Part shown: one piece after another, positions 55,291-64,000 of the stretch
How the letters are laid out: each line of letters begins with the position of its first letter
Position numbering within the stretch: the first letter of the stretch is position 1
DNA from: Selaginella moellendorffii
Lineage: Eukaryota > Streptophyta > Lycopodiopsida > Selaginellales > Selaginellaceae
NCBI RefSeq assembly: GCF_000143415.4
Contig: NW_003314323.1
Span: forward strand, 1 to 64,000
DNA length: 64,000 nt
Reading direction: 5' to 3'
The notes under the pieces: generated by a model
Told to the model about the DNA's origin: nothing
Seen by the model: only the letters and a program-made list of their open reading frames with translations
Databases searched by the model: none
Position numbers and translations under genes: made by a program

Positions 55291-55465
55291 TGTGAGGGCC
55301 AAGTGTACGGTTACGATGCCGTATACTAATATTAGCGTAGTGGGATTTTGGTAGCCGTCGGATTGGTTTCAATCCGGACCACTCGCTCCTGTATATAAGC
55401 TAGGGTTTTTGGGCTAATTGATATGCACATTTCTGTATTCCTGTTCCATATTCCATGCACTCACA
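55291..55465 (+). repeat. 3' LTR, 175 bp
   Basis: Second copy of the LTR, followed by ATAG. Confidence 0.88.
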
Positions 55466-55469
55466 ATAG

Positions 55470-57110
55470 GTTTTAAAATATTATTATATATTTCATTTAT
55501 ATTTTAATTAAAACTATTAAACTAATAATCCTCATGGCCTTATGAAATTCACCACCAGCTAGCTTTCTATAGCCACTGACTGCTTTAGCAGCAGCAACAT
55601 AGTTAGCTGTTGTGATAAAAAATGTCAACCATAAAATGTCAAACTTGGAAGAAGATAAAAACACTACTTAATATACCTCCTCCTTAAAACCTTTGCATTT
55701 TGTTTGTAACTAGCAAAAGAAATGTCAAGTGAATTTAAAAACAAAATTATGGGTGTAAAGATAAATCAGATTTGATAGAATATATTAGGATTATATCTAA
55801 ACTCTTGAAAAATATTAAATATTTAAATGTTAAGCAACAAATTATTATCTATTTTGTATATGCATTAGAAATTCTTGTAGTTAATTACACTATCTAATAC
55901 ATATGATGAAGTATCTCCTTCAAGCCAAATTCCCATGTCATAATGCACTACAAAATCATTTGATAGAGTTCCAAAATCAATCCAATCAATATACCATCCA
56001 GCATGAGACCCCGTATTATCATGTGATATTATCATTCTACATATTTTATCATATTCTGAAAAATATTACCTTGAACGTCAAACACATCTGTATTACAATG
56101 TTCAAAATCATCATAATTTTTATGGTCTAAATTCCGGTAAGTTAAAGTGACTCCAGATAATAAAGTAAATATAATGTCCACATTTGCATCAGTACCCTCT
56201 AACCACACACATCCAGTTTTTATTACAATTTTATATTTACACTAAACAAAAATATTAAGCTTAAAAAAATTATAATAAAATTTATTTACCTGTTGTCCTA
56301 TAGTAAACTCTACATAAAGAGTAAGATAAACAATCAATAAAGCAATGAGTTTCATTATCAAACTTTAAGCTATTTTAGCTTTTGTTCTCTGTAACTTATA
56401 AATAACACTTTAAAAAAACTATACATTGTTTTGACCACCGTAAAAAGTTTTATAAGAATTAACTAGCTAATTTTTTTTATCACTACACAATAAGATAAAA
56501 CTTATATAAACTTATCTAAATACTATTAACCATAAACCATTTGTCCACATATACGACAACATGGTGAATCCAGCATGATAAACCTCTTCAAACAACTTGG
56601 AGTTGGGACTTGTCCGTGTCTACATGAAGCTCAATGCCTGGCCAAGAACACCACCTTTCTCGACCTTAGTATGGGCAAGCTCTGTCGTTGAAAAATGACC
56701 CAATCTACTTATGTGCAACTCACTCCTGATCCTGAGAGCCGGTGCCCGAGCCTCGGTGCCAGTGCCCAAAGCTCGGGAGATGTGTCGGAGCTCCGGGCGC
56801 CTGAGTGTCTTGCTTGAGTCGCTGATCAATACAAATAAAAAATTTAGAAAATTTTCTAGCAAAAAATTTGAATTATCTTGAAAAGGTTGACAAAAGTTCA
56901 GTTACAAACTGTAGATACCGTTTTAAATTTGTCAAGTAGAAAATCTCGTGATGTTCACAAGATTGTTGCAAATTAACCATACCAACACTGGAAGTTAAGG
57001 GTGATCTCATGCTTCTGTCGCTACTAGGGTGTTAAGCACGTCTGGTTTAGCTCAATACTGAAGCATCTCTGGCACTGCTGTGGTGAATTAGTGATTTTTA
57101 AAGTACACTA
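55470..57110. other. AT-rich region, no gene recognised
   Basis: 55470-56560 is strongly AT-rich. 56600-56830 is less AT-rich but has no frame I recognise. Confidence 0.45.
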
Positions 57111-57112
57111 CT

Positions 57113-57401
57113 ATGTTGAAGAAAACTCGAGAGTTCGAATGCGGTTGGTTTTCGTCATTTTGTATGTGCAGTTTGGAAGGTTTGTGTGTGGCACACCAAG
57201 GAGGTAGGCGAGTTTCTCATATCTCCCAACCAGGAAGCCGTGCGAGACCCCTTTGCGGTCGTCTACAGAGGAAGCACAGGATGGAATGCGGATCCATCAG
57301 CTGCTGGAGGAGTTTATCCCGCATCTAGCACAACTTCCATGTCGACAGCGTTGGAACCACGTCCTTCAGGCCTAAAGGCAAACGATGCTGGAATCCTCTA
57401 A
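57113..57401 (+). pseudogene. Possible gene remnant, unrecognised
   Basis: A plus frame ending in TAA at 57399 reads VWHTKEVGEFLISPNQEA, then DPFAVVYRGSTGWNADPSAA. Composition is more protein-like than the surroundings, and CAG acceptors precede possible exons. No family recognised. It could be the 3' end of a lost gene, or 3' flank of the minus-strand gene at 57775. Confidence 0.25.
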
Positions 57402-57774
57402 GCACCTTCGAGAAAGGTTGGCCACCTTCGTCCCACTCTTCTTCAAAACCGACAGGGGTAGCTGCTACAGCTTCTGAATGCAACCGGCACAGATGTTCAA
57501 GCAGCACGTCCTTCGCAAGCTTGCCGAAAGGAAAGCTCGTGTTGAAAGGTGGAGAAGTGACTCGTCTTTTTGGTTCTCCTCCAGAAGAGGCCAATTTCGT
57601 TTGTTATGACGGCCCAGCAAGCGATCGCATTCGACAACACGTCCAAAAGATTCCCATGTAGATTTCACTCTCTTGCAAGCAAAGAAATGAGACAAGCGTA
57701 AGTTTCTCCATTGCCTGCCGTCTGTAACCTTAAAGCCTCTCCTGCCTCTTCTGGGAAGTTTGACCAGATAACTC

Positions 57775-58597
57775 TCAGCCCGTGGATTGATGATCATCGA
57801 TGTCCTGGTTTTCTCGCAGCTCCATGAGCTCGTCCCTGTCGACAAACCTGTGGAGGACTTCGTCCGAAGGGACGATGCACTTGTCGGAGCGTCCAAACCA
57901 GCGGTAGCGATGTTTGGCGACGTAGTCATAGGCGGCGTCTCGGAGTGGAGCTGGGATCACGAGGAAGGAACTGAGTGCTGAGTATGGAAATGGAAGGTAG
58001 GACGCGACTCTCAATGCCGCTGCAAGCAACGCAAGGGGCTGATCAATCGAACGAAAAGAAAAGTTTTGTAGCTGTAAACTTGCCTGAGGATCCGGAAGAG
58101 CAAACACCCGGCCCTTCCACAAAGATGAACCTCCGGAGGACGTCCTCGCGTCCAACTCCGCAAGCGATGAGATATGGCTCCGCGGCCTTGGATTGCACGG
58201 AGCAAAAGCTGATGCATTCGTCTTTGTCCTTGTCAATCACCCATTTCACTCCTGGGACGATCGAGGAAGCAAAACAAAAAATCTTAGAAGAGAGAGTTAC
58301 GCGAAATTAGTTTTTTTTTTTACCGGCATTGCAGAGATGGCAGACCCCGTCATAGATGATCACGCGAGGAATCAAGAGAAAAGGGGCGACGGGAGTAAAT
58401 TTCACATTCGTTAAGGCCTGCCGCGGCTCGGATGGTGCTGTGAAAGGTATTGTCGAAAGGTACCTTCTCGATTCTTTAGCTGCAAAAACGCGATCAAGGC
58501 GACGCGAGTGCCTACATTCTAGAAATCATGGATCGATCACACCTTGCGATGCGATTGGCGAGGCCAGGCTCCCGAAGCACGCCAAGACGCGCTGCAT
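57775..58597 (-). CDS. DCC-family (DUF393) thiol-disulfide oxidoreductase, predicted mitochondrial
   Basis: Four exons (minus): 58597-58543, 58479-58324, 58251-58084, 58019-57775; total 207 residues. The start MQRVLACFGSLASP is Arg/Ser/Ala-rich without acids, like a mitochondrial presequence. The DxxCxxC signature YDGVCHLCNAG follows. Conserved family positions come next: KWVIDKD, CSVQSKAA, SSAALRVASYL, and near the end RDAAYDYVAKHRYRWFG followed by KCIVP. Intron 3 uses a GC donor (CTCAG|GCAAGT at 58083) and an AG acceptor at 58020. Plant DCC1-type proteins act in mitochondria and affect redox balance (family knowledge). Divergent with CCDC12, start codons 75 bp apart. Confidence 0.85.
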
Positions 58598-58671
58598 TCT
58601 TCTTCCAAATCATTCATGCGCAAGAGCCCTAGCCCTAGACACAGGGGGTTTAACAAATATTTCTAGGGCAA
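58598..58671. promoter_or_regulatory. Compact divergent promoter of the DCC gene and CCDC12
   Basis: 74 bp between the two start codons. Contains AGCCCTAGCCCTAGA, a telo-box-like element common in plant housekeeping promoters. Confidence 0.5.
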
Positions 58672-59297
58672 ATGGCAGAGAGCGTGGAGCAAAGGCGCGA
58701 GCGGCTGCGTGCGCTGCGCGAGGCTGTGGAGCTCGGCGGCGCTGGGGATGAGGATGCGCCTGGAGTGGAAGCCGCCGATGGCGATGGCGAGCAAGAGGTC
58801 GATGCGAATGGCAAAGAAAATTTACAAGAGGAGAAAGCGTAAGTCTCGATCGCAGGGGTTATTGTGTGTTTATTCTTTACGTTTTCTCGTGCTTGTAGAG
58901 ATCTTCCCCCTATAAGGTTTCGGAATTATTTGCCGCGCGACGAGGAGCTCCAAAAGCTGAAAAGAGAACCTCCTGTTCTTCCCAAATTCGAGGATCCCGT
59001 TGCCGTGCCTACTGATACAAGCAATGCAGAGGTATGGAAGAATTTTTTTTCTTTCTCTAGGCTGCAACTCTTTCTTTTATTCAGGATCCCATGCTTAGCA
59101 TCGCTCCAAAGAAGGCCAACTGGGACTTGCGTAGAGACGCTACGAAGAAGCTGGAGAAACTGGAGAAACGAACAACGCGTGCTATAATCGAACTCATGGG
59201 TAAGTCATTCTAAGCTTCTTCGTTCTTGAAACTTATCTTGCTTTGAGCAGCCGGAGAGAAAGAAAACCGGAAGAAACTAGGCTATGAACAAGACTAA
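58672..59297 (+). CDS. CCDC12: CCDC12 / Cwf18 spliceosome-associated protein
   Basis: Four exons: 58672-58838, 58899-59031, 59085-59199, 59251-59297; 153 residues. The N-terminus is a coiled-coil start (MAESVEQRRERLRALREA) with an acidic Gly-rich stretch. Then come the family motifs FRNYLPRDEELQ, APKKANWDLRRDATKKLEK, LEKRTTRAIIELM and the C-terminal GEKENRKKLGYEQD. The family is a small component of the activated spliceosome (Cwf18 in fission yeast). All three introns are GT-AG and short (60, 53 and 51 bp). Confidence 0.9.
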
Positions 59298-59406
59298 GCT
59301 TCTCTTCGCTTTTTTGTTCTCCTAGAAGGAACTGTATTTGTACAACTCTGAAGGCTAATCTCTTTTTTACTTCGACTACAAAATTGAATCACTGGGACTA
59401 GTTTTC

Positions 59407-60741
59407 TCATCTTTTCTTGGAGCTGAGGTACAAGCATACTCCGACTGCTGTCAACGAGGCCGACGCCGCCAAAATCGGTAACCCGTAATCTGCTAATGCA
59501 AGCTCTCTCTTTCTCAACTTTCTTCTTGCAGCCTCAAGCTCCGTTCGAAGCCGCGAAGTGCTAGCGTCGCTCTGCTCCAAGGTGTCCGTCAGCTCGACTA
59601 TTCTCTCCCTCATTCGGGTAACTTCCTCTTTTGCATGCTTTGATGCCTCCGCAGACGTGGTACTAAGCCTTCTCACTTGAACTTCCAGGGCCTTTTTGTT
59701 ATCTCCGACTGCAAAGAGCTGGGTCTCGAGCTTTGATATCTGGAGCTGTTTCTGCTTGAGCGCTTCGACCACCCTGCACACGGAGTTCCTCAGGGTGGCG
59801 TAATCCTTTTCAAGCGTAGTGCCACTTTTTTGAGCCTGACTTATCTGCCCGACAAAGAGAGGAAGTGCCGTGGCCGCGAACTCTGGATCACCACTGTTAT
59901 CACCAGCGTCATCGGCTGCCATGGTTCTCACGTCCTTGTTGAGCTTGGAGAGCATTTCAGCGAGCTGGAGCTCCTGAGTTTCCAGCTCCTGGCACTGCTT
60001 CTGAGTCGAGGCCAGGGCGGTCTCAAGCTTTCTATTGTGCTCCTTGACGACGTCGCCTTCTTCTCGCAACACGTCCAGCATGCTGGTGGCGTTTATGATC
60101 TCCTGCTTTGCTGCTGCCACGGCCTCCGTTAACCTTTGCAGCTCTTCCTCGACGATCTCCTTGGTGAACTCGGGATGGAAGTGCTCGTCCCCGGTAGCAT
60201 GAACCTCGCTGGAAGTAAGTTGCTCTAACTCTCTGCTCAGGCCATCGATCTTACTAATCACATCCGCCATTGCATTTTCAGCGTCCTCGGCTCTCTGCAA
60301 AACACTCGACAAGTCCCGGTTATTCCGATCCTTCTCGACATGAAGCTGCTGCTTGAGCTGGTCCTGGACCTCAGAAGCCTTGATGCTCACTACCTGAAAG
60401 CGCCCACCGAGCTGCTGGATCTCCCGCTCCAGCGCCTCGTTCTTCAAGTCCATGGTATGCAACTCGTCCTCGAGCTCGTCAATCTTGACAACGTAGTAGT
60501 GCCTCTCGGCGTGCAGCATGGACATCTCCTTCATCAGCGACTCGTTGAGCTGCGAGAGATTCGACGCCTCATGGGTGGCGGTGAGCTTTGTAGTGTTCTT
60601 TTGCACAGATTTCCTTGGCGGGCTCTGATGGTTTTTCTTGCTGTCTAGCGCAGGAGAGCGCGGCGAGGACGACATATCTGACGAGATGTATCCTTCGTCG
60701 ACATAGAAACTTCCCTGTTGGCGAACCATTGTGTCAGTCAT
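59407..60741 (-). CDS. Tail-anchored long coiled-coil protein
   Basis: 444 residues from the ATG at 60741 (MTDTMVRQQGSFYVDEGYIS). An upstream extension of the frame is polypurine 5' leader and I exclude it. A Ser/Pro-rich start (SSSPRSPALDSKK) is followed by heptad-rich coiled coil over most of the protein (KIDELEDELHTMDLKNEAL, ERIVELTDTLEQSD). It ends in one hydrophobic segment, LPILAASASLTAVGVCLYL, plus a five-residue basic tail (SSKKR). This is the layout of a C-tail-anchored organelle-surface protein. It recalls plant PMD-type peroxisome/mitochondrion division factors, but the similarity I can judge is in layout and tail only. Confidence 0.75.
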   Translation of the reverse strand: MTDTMVRQQGSFYVDEGYISSDMSSSPRSPALDSKKNHQSPPRKSVQKNTTKLTATHEASNLSQLNESLMKEMSMLHAERHYYVVKIDELEDELHTMDLKNEALEREIQQLGGRFQVVSIKASEVQDQLKQQLHVEKDRNNRDLSSVLQRAEDAENAMADVISKIDGLSRELEQLTSSEVHATGDEHFHPEFTKEIVEEELQRLTEAVAAAKQEIINATSMLDVLREEGDVVKEHNRKLETALASTQKQCQELETQELQLAEMLSKLNKDVRTMAADDAGDNSGDPEFAATALPLFVGQISQAQKSGTTLEKDYATLRNSVCRVVEALKQKQLQISKLETQLFAVGDNKKALEVQVRRLSTTSAEASKHAKEEVTRMRERIVELTDTLEQSDASTSRLRTELEAARRKLRKRELALADYGLPILAASASLTAVGVCLYLSSKKR

Positions 60742-61373
60742 CTTGGTAAGATCTCTCACTCTCTCTCTCTCGCTTCCCCTTTTTTTTCTACGACTTCCAG
60801 GCAGCGAGATTGACGCAGTGACTCTGTGTTTCCTACAGGCTATCATCGAGAGTTCTTACCACCGAGATGAGTGCTTTGCGAGAGAGACAAGCCTCCGAGC
60901 AAAGCGAAGAGCCGGATCGAATGGAGGAATCCTTGGAGAGGCTGAGAGAACTAAAGGGGAAGAGGGGATTGATCGAGGAGACGAGGCAGCCACAGTCCGA
61001 GCAAGGCGAAGAAAGCGATAGAAGAAATGGAGTCTTTTTGGAAGAGAACTCGCGGGGTGCCATGCCATGCCCACCCGTTCATGCCTCCAAAAAATTGAAT
61101 TCCACGTCATTACCGCGTGGGGTTGACGTGGAGATGACGCTACTGGCCACGTCGGCATGACTAGATGCTAAAAAAGGGAAAGATTCTATTATAAATTCGC
61201 AGCTAGGGCAAGCGATCTGGATGGACGAAATTCTGGATCTGGAGCAGCGATCGCCGACCGCAAGGAGCCACAGCGTAAGGCTTTGCTCCTCTGGGATTCC
61301 CGCAGCTCGGATCTACGCGGCTCGGCGGAGGAGCTGATCGTTCGATCCATCCAGGGTTTCGATCGGCGCAGCG
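60742..61373. other. Divergent intergenic region and 5' leaders
   Basis: Holds the 5' leader of the coiled-coil gene (minus; CT-rich, with a possible leader intron whose donor is GGTG|GTAAGA near 60862) and the promoter and leader of the ARF-GAP gene (plus). ORFs are open on both strands over 60850-61160; I do not call a gene. Confidence 0.45.
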
Positions 61374-62863
61374 ATGGCGTCGCGGCAAGTAGCGGCCAAG
61401 TTCCGGGAGCTCCAGTCGCAGCCCGGGAACAAGACGTGCGTGGATTGCTCGCAGAAGAATCCACAGTGGGCGTCGGTGTCTTACGGCGTCTTCATGTGTC
61501 TCGAGTGCTCGGGCAAGCACAGGGGGCTGGGCGTCCACATCAGCTTCGTGAGATCCGTGTCCATGGATTCCTGGTCCGAGATCCAGCTCCGGAAGATGGA
61601 GGCCGGGGGCAACGACGCGCTCAATCGCTTCCTGGCCGAGTATGGCATCCCCAAGGAGACCGAGATTGTGGCCAAGTATAACAGCCGGGCCGCGGAGGTC
61701 TACAGGGAGAAAATCCAGGCGCTGGCAGAGGGGAGATCGTGGAATGCTCCGCCAGTGGTGAAGGAAACTCTCAAGAGCTCTTCTTCCACGAATGGAGCTT
61801 CCAAGGGATGGGACGAGTGGGACGATGGTGGTCGAGATGGTATGAGGAGAAACCAGAGCGCGGAGTCTTTCTCTGGCAAGGCTCCCGGTGGACCTCCTCG
61901 GTCGCGCTCCTCGGATGGATTGTATAGCCAGGAGCAGCTCTCGGCGTCGGCGGCTGGGAAAGACGCGTTTTTTGCGAGGAGGCAAGCCGAGAATGCTTCT
62001 CGGCCCGAGGGATTGCCTCCTGCGCAGGGAGGGAAGTATGTGGGATTTGGATCCGGTGGAAATCGTCCGCCACCTCCACCGCCTGCGAATGACGTGCTCA
62101 AGGACACCATGTCTATTGTTTCTCAGGTAAAAAATGTTTGCTGTTATCTCGGCTAAGCTCGTGGATTTCCAGGGATTTAGCAAGTTATCAGTCGTAGCGT
62201 CTTCGGCAGCTCAGTCGGCTGCGGTGGCGGCGTCTACGGTCACCAAAGATCTTTCCAGTAAGGTATGTTGTGTTTGGAGATTTGTCTCTCTCACTCTCTC
62301 TCTTATACAATCGATGTGTTTTGATTTTTTTGTAGGTGAAAGATGGAGGATACGACCAGAAAATGAACGAGACTGTTTCGGTGGTGAGTGCGAAGACCAC
62401 CGAGATTGGGCATAAAACGTGGGGCCTGATGAAGGGAGTCATGGCTATGGCTTCCAAGACAGTGGAGAACTACACAAAAGAGGAGGCTGTTCGGCTGTAC
62501 AACGTTGACGATCCTCACGCGAACAAAGGCTACCAGAAGTTTAGCTCCTCGAGAAGCAACTGGGACGATTGGGACAACGAGAAAGCTGCCGCGAACAACG
62601 GTAATCCGGACGGGAACAAGAGCAGCGCTAAGAACAGCAATAGTAGCAAAGGGTGGGACGACTGGGATGATGATAACAATCGCAGGCACCAGGAGCAGGC
62701 TAGCAAAGCAAATGGCTCGCAAAACTCTACCTTTCAATCGGTGGATCTTCACGAGTCGTGGACCGGCTGGGACGTCGACAAGGATGACGACGATGCGGTT
62801 TCGAGCAGGAGCAAGAACTCTGGGAAGTGGAACGATTTGGATTGGGACAGTGGATTCAAGTGA
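61374..62863 (+). CDS. ARF GTPase-activating protein (AGD6/AGD7-like)
   Basis: Three exons: 61374-62126, 62173-62262, 62336-62863; 456 residues. The N-terminal ARF-GAP zinc finger has Cys22, 25, 42 and 45 (CVDC ... CLEC), the arginine finger Arg50 in GKHRGLGVH, and [10 protein letters not shown]. After it come Trp/Asp motifs ([28 protein letters not shown]) and the amphipathic [15 protein letters not shown] and KETLKSSSS segments typical of ArfGAP1-type plant AGD6/7 proteins. It stimulates GTP hydrolysis on ARF1 at the Golgi (family knowledge). Convergent with the MYB-CC gene, 142 bp between stops. Confidence 0.92.
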
Positions 62864-63005
62864 CACACGACACGAATTCTTCGCGAATAAAACTCTTCGA
62901 GAGAAAACGAAGATCACCGAGGTGAAAAGAAGAATTTTTATGTACTCTGGATTGATTGCCGCGAAAGAAAATCTATGGCTACTATGTTACACGAAAGCTG
63001 GTTTT

Positions 63006-64000
63006 TCAGTGTGAGACCACTGAGCTCTCGCTCGCTCCAGGTTGTGATAGTTTGAGCCGTCTTTTGGGTGAGACAGTCGCGTTGTTACACGTAACTTCGC
63101 TCGTTTCTTCCGTGTGATCTTCCTCGTGATCCAGTGGCCTTTTCGTCTTTGGCACTGCGAGGCGTGGATTCGCCGCCGCCTCGGCAACGACTTCGTCGCG
63201 TTTGGAAGAACAAGTGGCCTCTGGTTCTCCCTTGTCCTCGCTTTGAATGCTCTTGGTTTGTGTGTGTTTGAGCTTGAGCTCGCCGTCGTGCATTAGCTGG
63301 AGGCGAGCTTCGATCTGGAGCTGGAGCTGGCGTTGGATCTGTGAGGAAAACACACGCAAGCATGTGAAATCCATCCAGGGAAAAAAAAAGGAAGAGCAAT
63401 AAAAACCTCTATGGTTTCGTGAAGTCGCCGCTGGACTTCCATTTGCAGTCGGAGGTTTTCCGTCACCCTGCGATACCAGAAGTTGTGATTCTCCAAGAAA
63501 ACTGAGCGAGCGAGAGAAAAGAAAAACGAGAGTGGAAGATCACTTACGCTGTGGTTTCGGCCAACTTGTTCAATGTGAGCTTCTTCTTCTCGGGCTTGGG
63601 AGCTGTGACACCAAAGAGATGATATAAAACACGGAATGGGGAATGGAAACAAGCTCACCTCCTTCGGGGTCCTCAGGGATTTGCTTGTTAAGTCGATACT
63701 TCTGTAGGTAAGAACACAACGCTTAATCGTCACACTCTATGCTGCATTGCTACTTTCACCTGGAGATGGCTCTTGACGTGGTAAATGGTGATCTCCGGCA
63801 CCGCCATGACGCTAAGAACCGACTTTGGGGTAGCAGCTGCAAGAGCGATCGATCGATCAAATCCAAAAAAAAACGAGCAAGAACATCCAAAAACTTGCTT
63901 ACTTTCGGGGCCGCCGAGGAGAGCCACAGCCTCCACGAATCGCTGGTGAAGCTCCGGCGTCCACCGCAAGCGCTGCTTGAGATTCGGAGAGATTCCACTC
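63006..64000 (-). CDS. MYB-CC (GARP) transcription factor, PHR1-like, partial at the window edge
   Basis: Six exons visible on the minus strand: >64000-63903, 63836-63760, 63701-63659, 63602-63548, 63467-63407, 63338-63006. The GARP/MYB DNA-binding repeat reads LRWTPELHQRFVEAVALLGG, ATPKSVLSVMAVPEITIYH and VKSHLQKYRL. The MYB-CC coiled coil follows (TENLRLQMEVQRRLHETIE, IQRQLQLQIEARLQLM). The C-terminal tail is charged and ends SSVVSH. MYB-CC proteins of the PHR1/PHL group regulate phosphate-starvation genes in land plants and algae; which member this is cannot be told without the N-terminus, which lies beyond the window. Confidence 0.9.

Larger units (their letters stand above)
50986..55465 (+). 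mobile_element. Ty3/gypsy LTR retrotransposon with 175-bp LTRs, defective
   Basis: LTRs 50986-51160 and 55291-55465 (TGTGAGGGCC ... CACTCACA) differ at about five positions. The flanks share ATAG (50982-50985 and 55466-55469), a 4-bp or imperfect 5-bp duplication. TGGTGGAGGTGAGG follows the 5' LTR as a primer-binding candidate that is not the usual initiator-Met sequence. GAGAGGAGGGGATGA precedes the 3' LTR as purine tract. An internal deletion joins the RT catalytic region to the RNase H end. Confidence 0.9.

Noticed and set aside
56948-57090. Possible 5S rRNA or tRNA-like segment
   Set aside because: Short resemblances (AAGTTAAG, GTTCGAAT) but no internal promoter boxes or foldable cloverleaf or 5S structure.
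57325-57929. Minus-strand ORFs downstream of and overlapping the DCC gene's last exon
   Set aside because: No ATG-supported conserved content; probably 3' UTR and out-of-frame reading of the DCC exon.
60867-61160. Plus-strand ORF of 97 codons (MSALRERQASEQSE...)
   Set aside because: The opposite strand is also open and looks like the CT-rich 5' leader of the coiled-coil gene; no family resemblance.

Overview
The window looks like nuclear DNA of a seedless vascular plant; Selaginella is my best guess (inference). The signs are plant-only families (kiwellin, plant receptor kinases, MYB-CC, PPR), very compact introns of 38-72 bp in gene-dense stretches, and several Ty3/gypsy LTR retrotransposons. 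One 333-base run of N (25072-25404) marks an assembly gap.

Left part (1-8000). One 11-exon gene, about 2004-7609 (+), encodes a predicted 1642-residue protein with a ParB-like domain near its N-terminus, a long acidic and repetitive linker, and an FCP1/NIF-type HAD phosphatase domain at its C-terminus. A 24-bp imperfect palindrome occurs at least 16 times in and around it. Four of its minimal introns consist largely of one palindrome placed 8-10 nt before the 3' splice site, and two further copies lie in coding exon 10. I did not notice the palindrome in the remaining 56 kb.

Transposon block (8000-16550). This holds a decayed Ty3/gypsy element on the minus strand, a 12-bp-period minisatellite, a broken SWIM-zinc-finger ORF and another gypsy fragment.

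Receptor cluster (16550-45000). Two intact intronless receptor kinases stand head to head: RLK-A, 17465-19384 (-), and RLK-B, 19607-21403 (+). Their ectodomains look like kiwellin, the secreted plant defence protein. They are joined through one membrane span to non-RD (HLD) kinase domains of the SD2/LRK10L kind. Beside them is a small secreted cysteine-rich protein with a double-psi-barrel-like (3D/RlpA) region (21777-22394). RLK-A, the small protein and fragments of the DNA topoisomerase I 3' end recur as pseudogenes at 21.7-29.9 kb and, in inverted order, at 35.4-45.0 kb. Each RLK-A pseudogene was split in its ectodomain by a different LTR retrotransposon with a recognisable 5-bp target duplication (23522-28223 and 38088-42973). 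The centre of the inverted duplication is filled with gypsy debris that carries a captured PPR fragment.

AT-rich transposon land (45000-57100). This contains decayed gypsy sequence, a 693-bp Mutator-like non-autonomous element with 90-bp terminal inverted repeats, and a gypsy element with 175-bp LTRs (50986-55465).

Right end (57100-64000). Ordinary compact housekeeping genes: a mitochondrial-type DCC-family oxidoreductase (-), CCDC12/Cwf18 (+), a tail-anchored coiled-coil protein (-), an ARF-GAP (+), and the 3' part of a MYB-CC (PHR1-like) transcription factor (-) that runs off the window.
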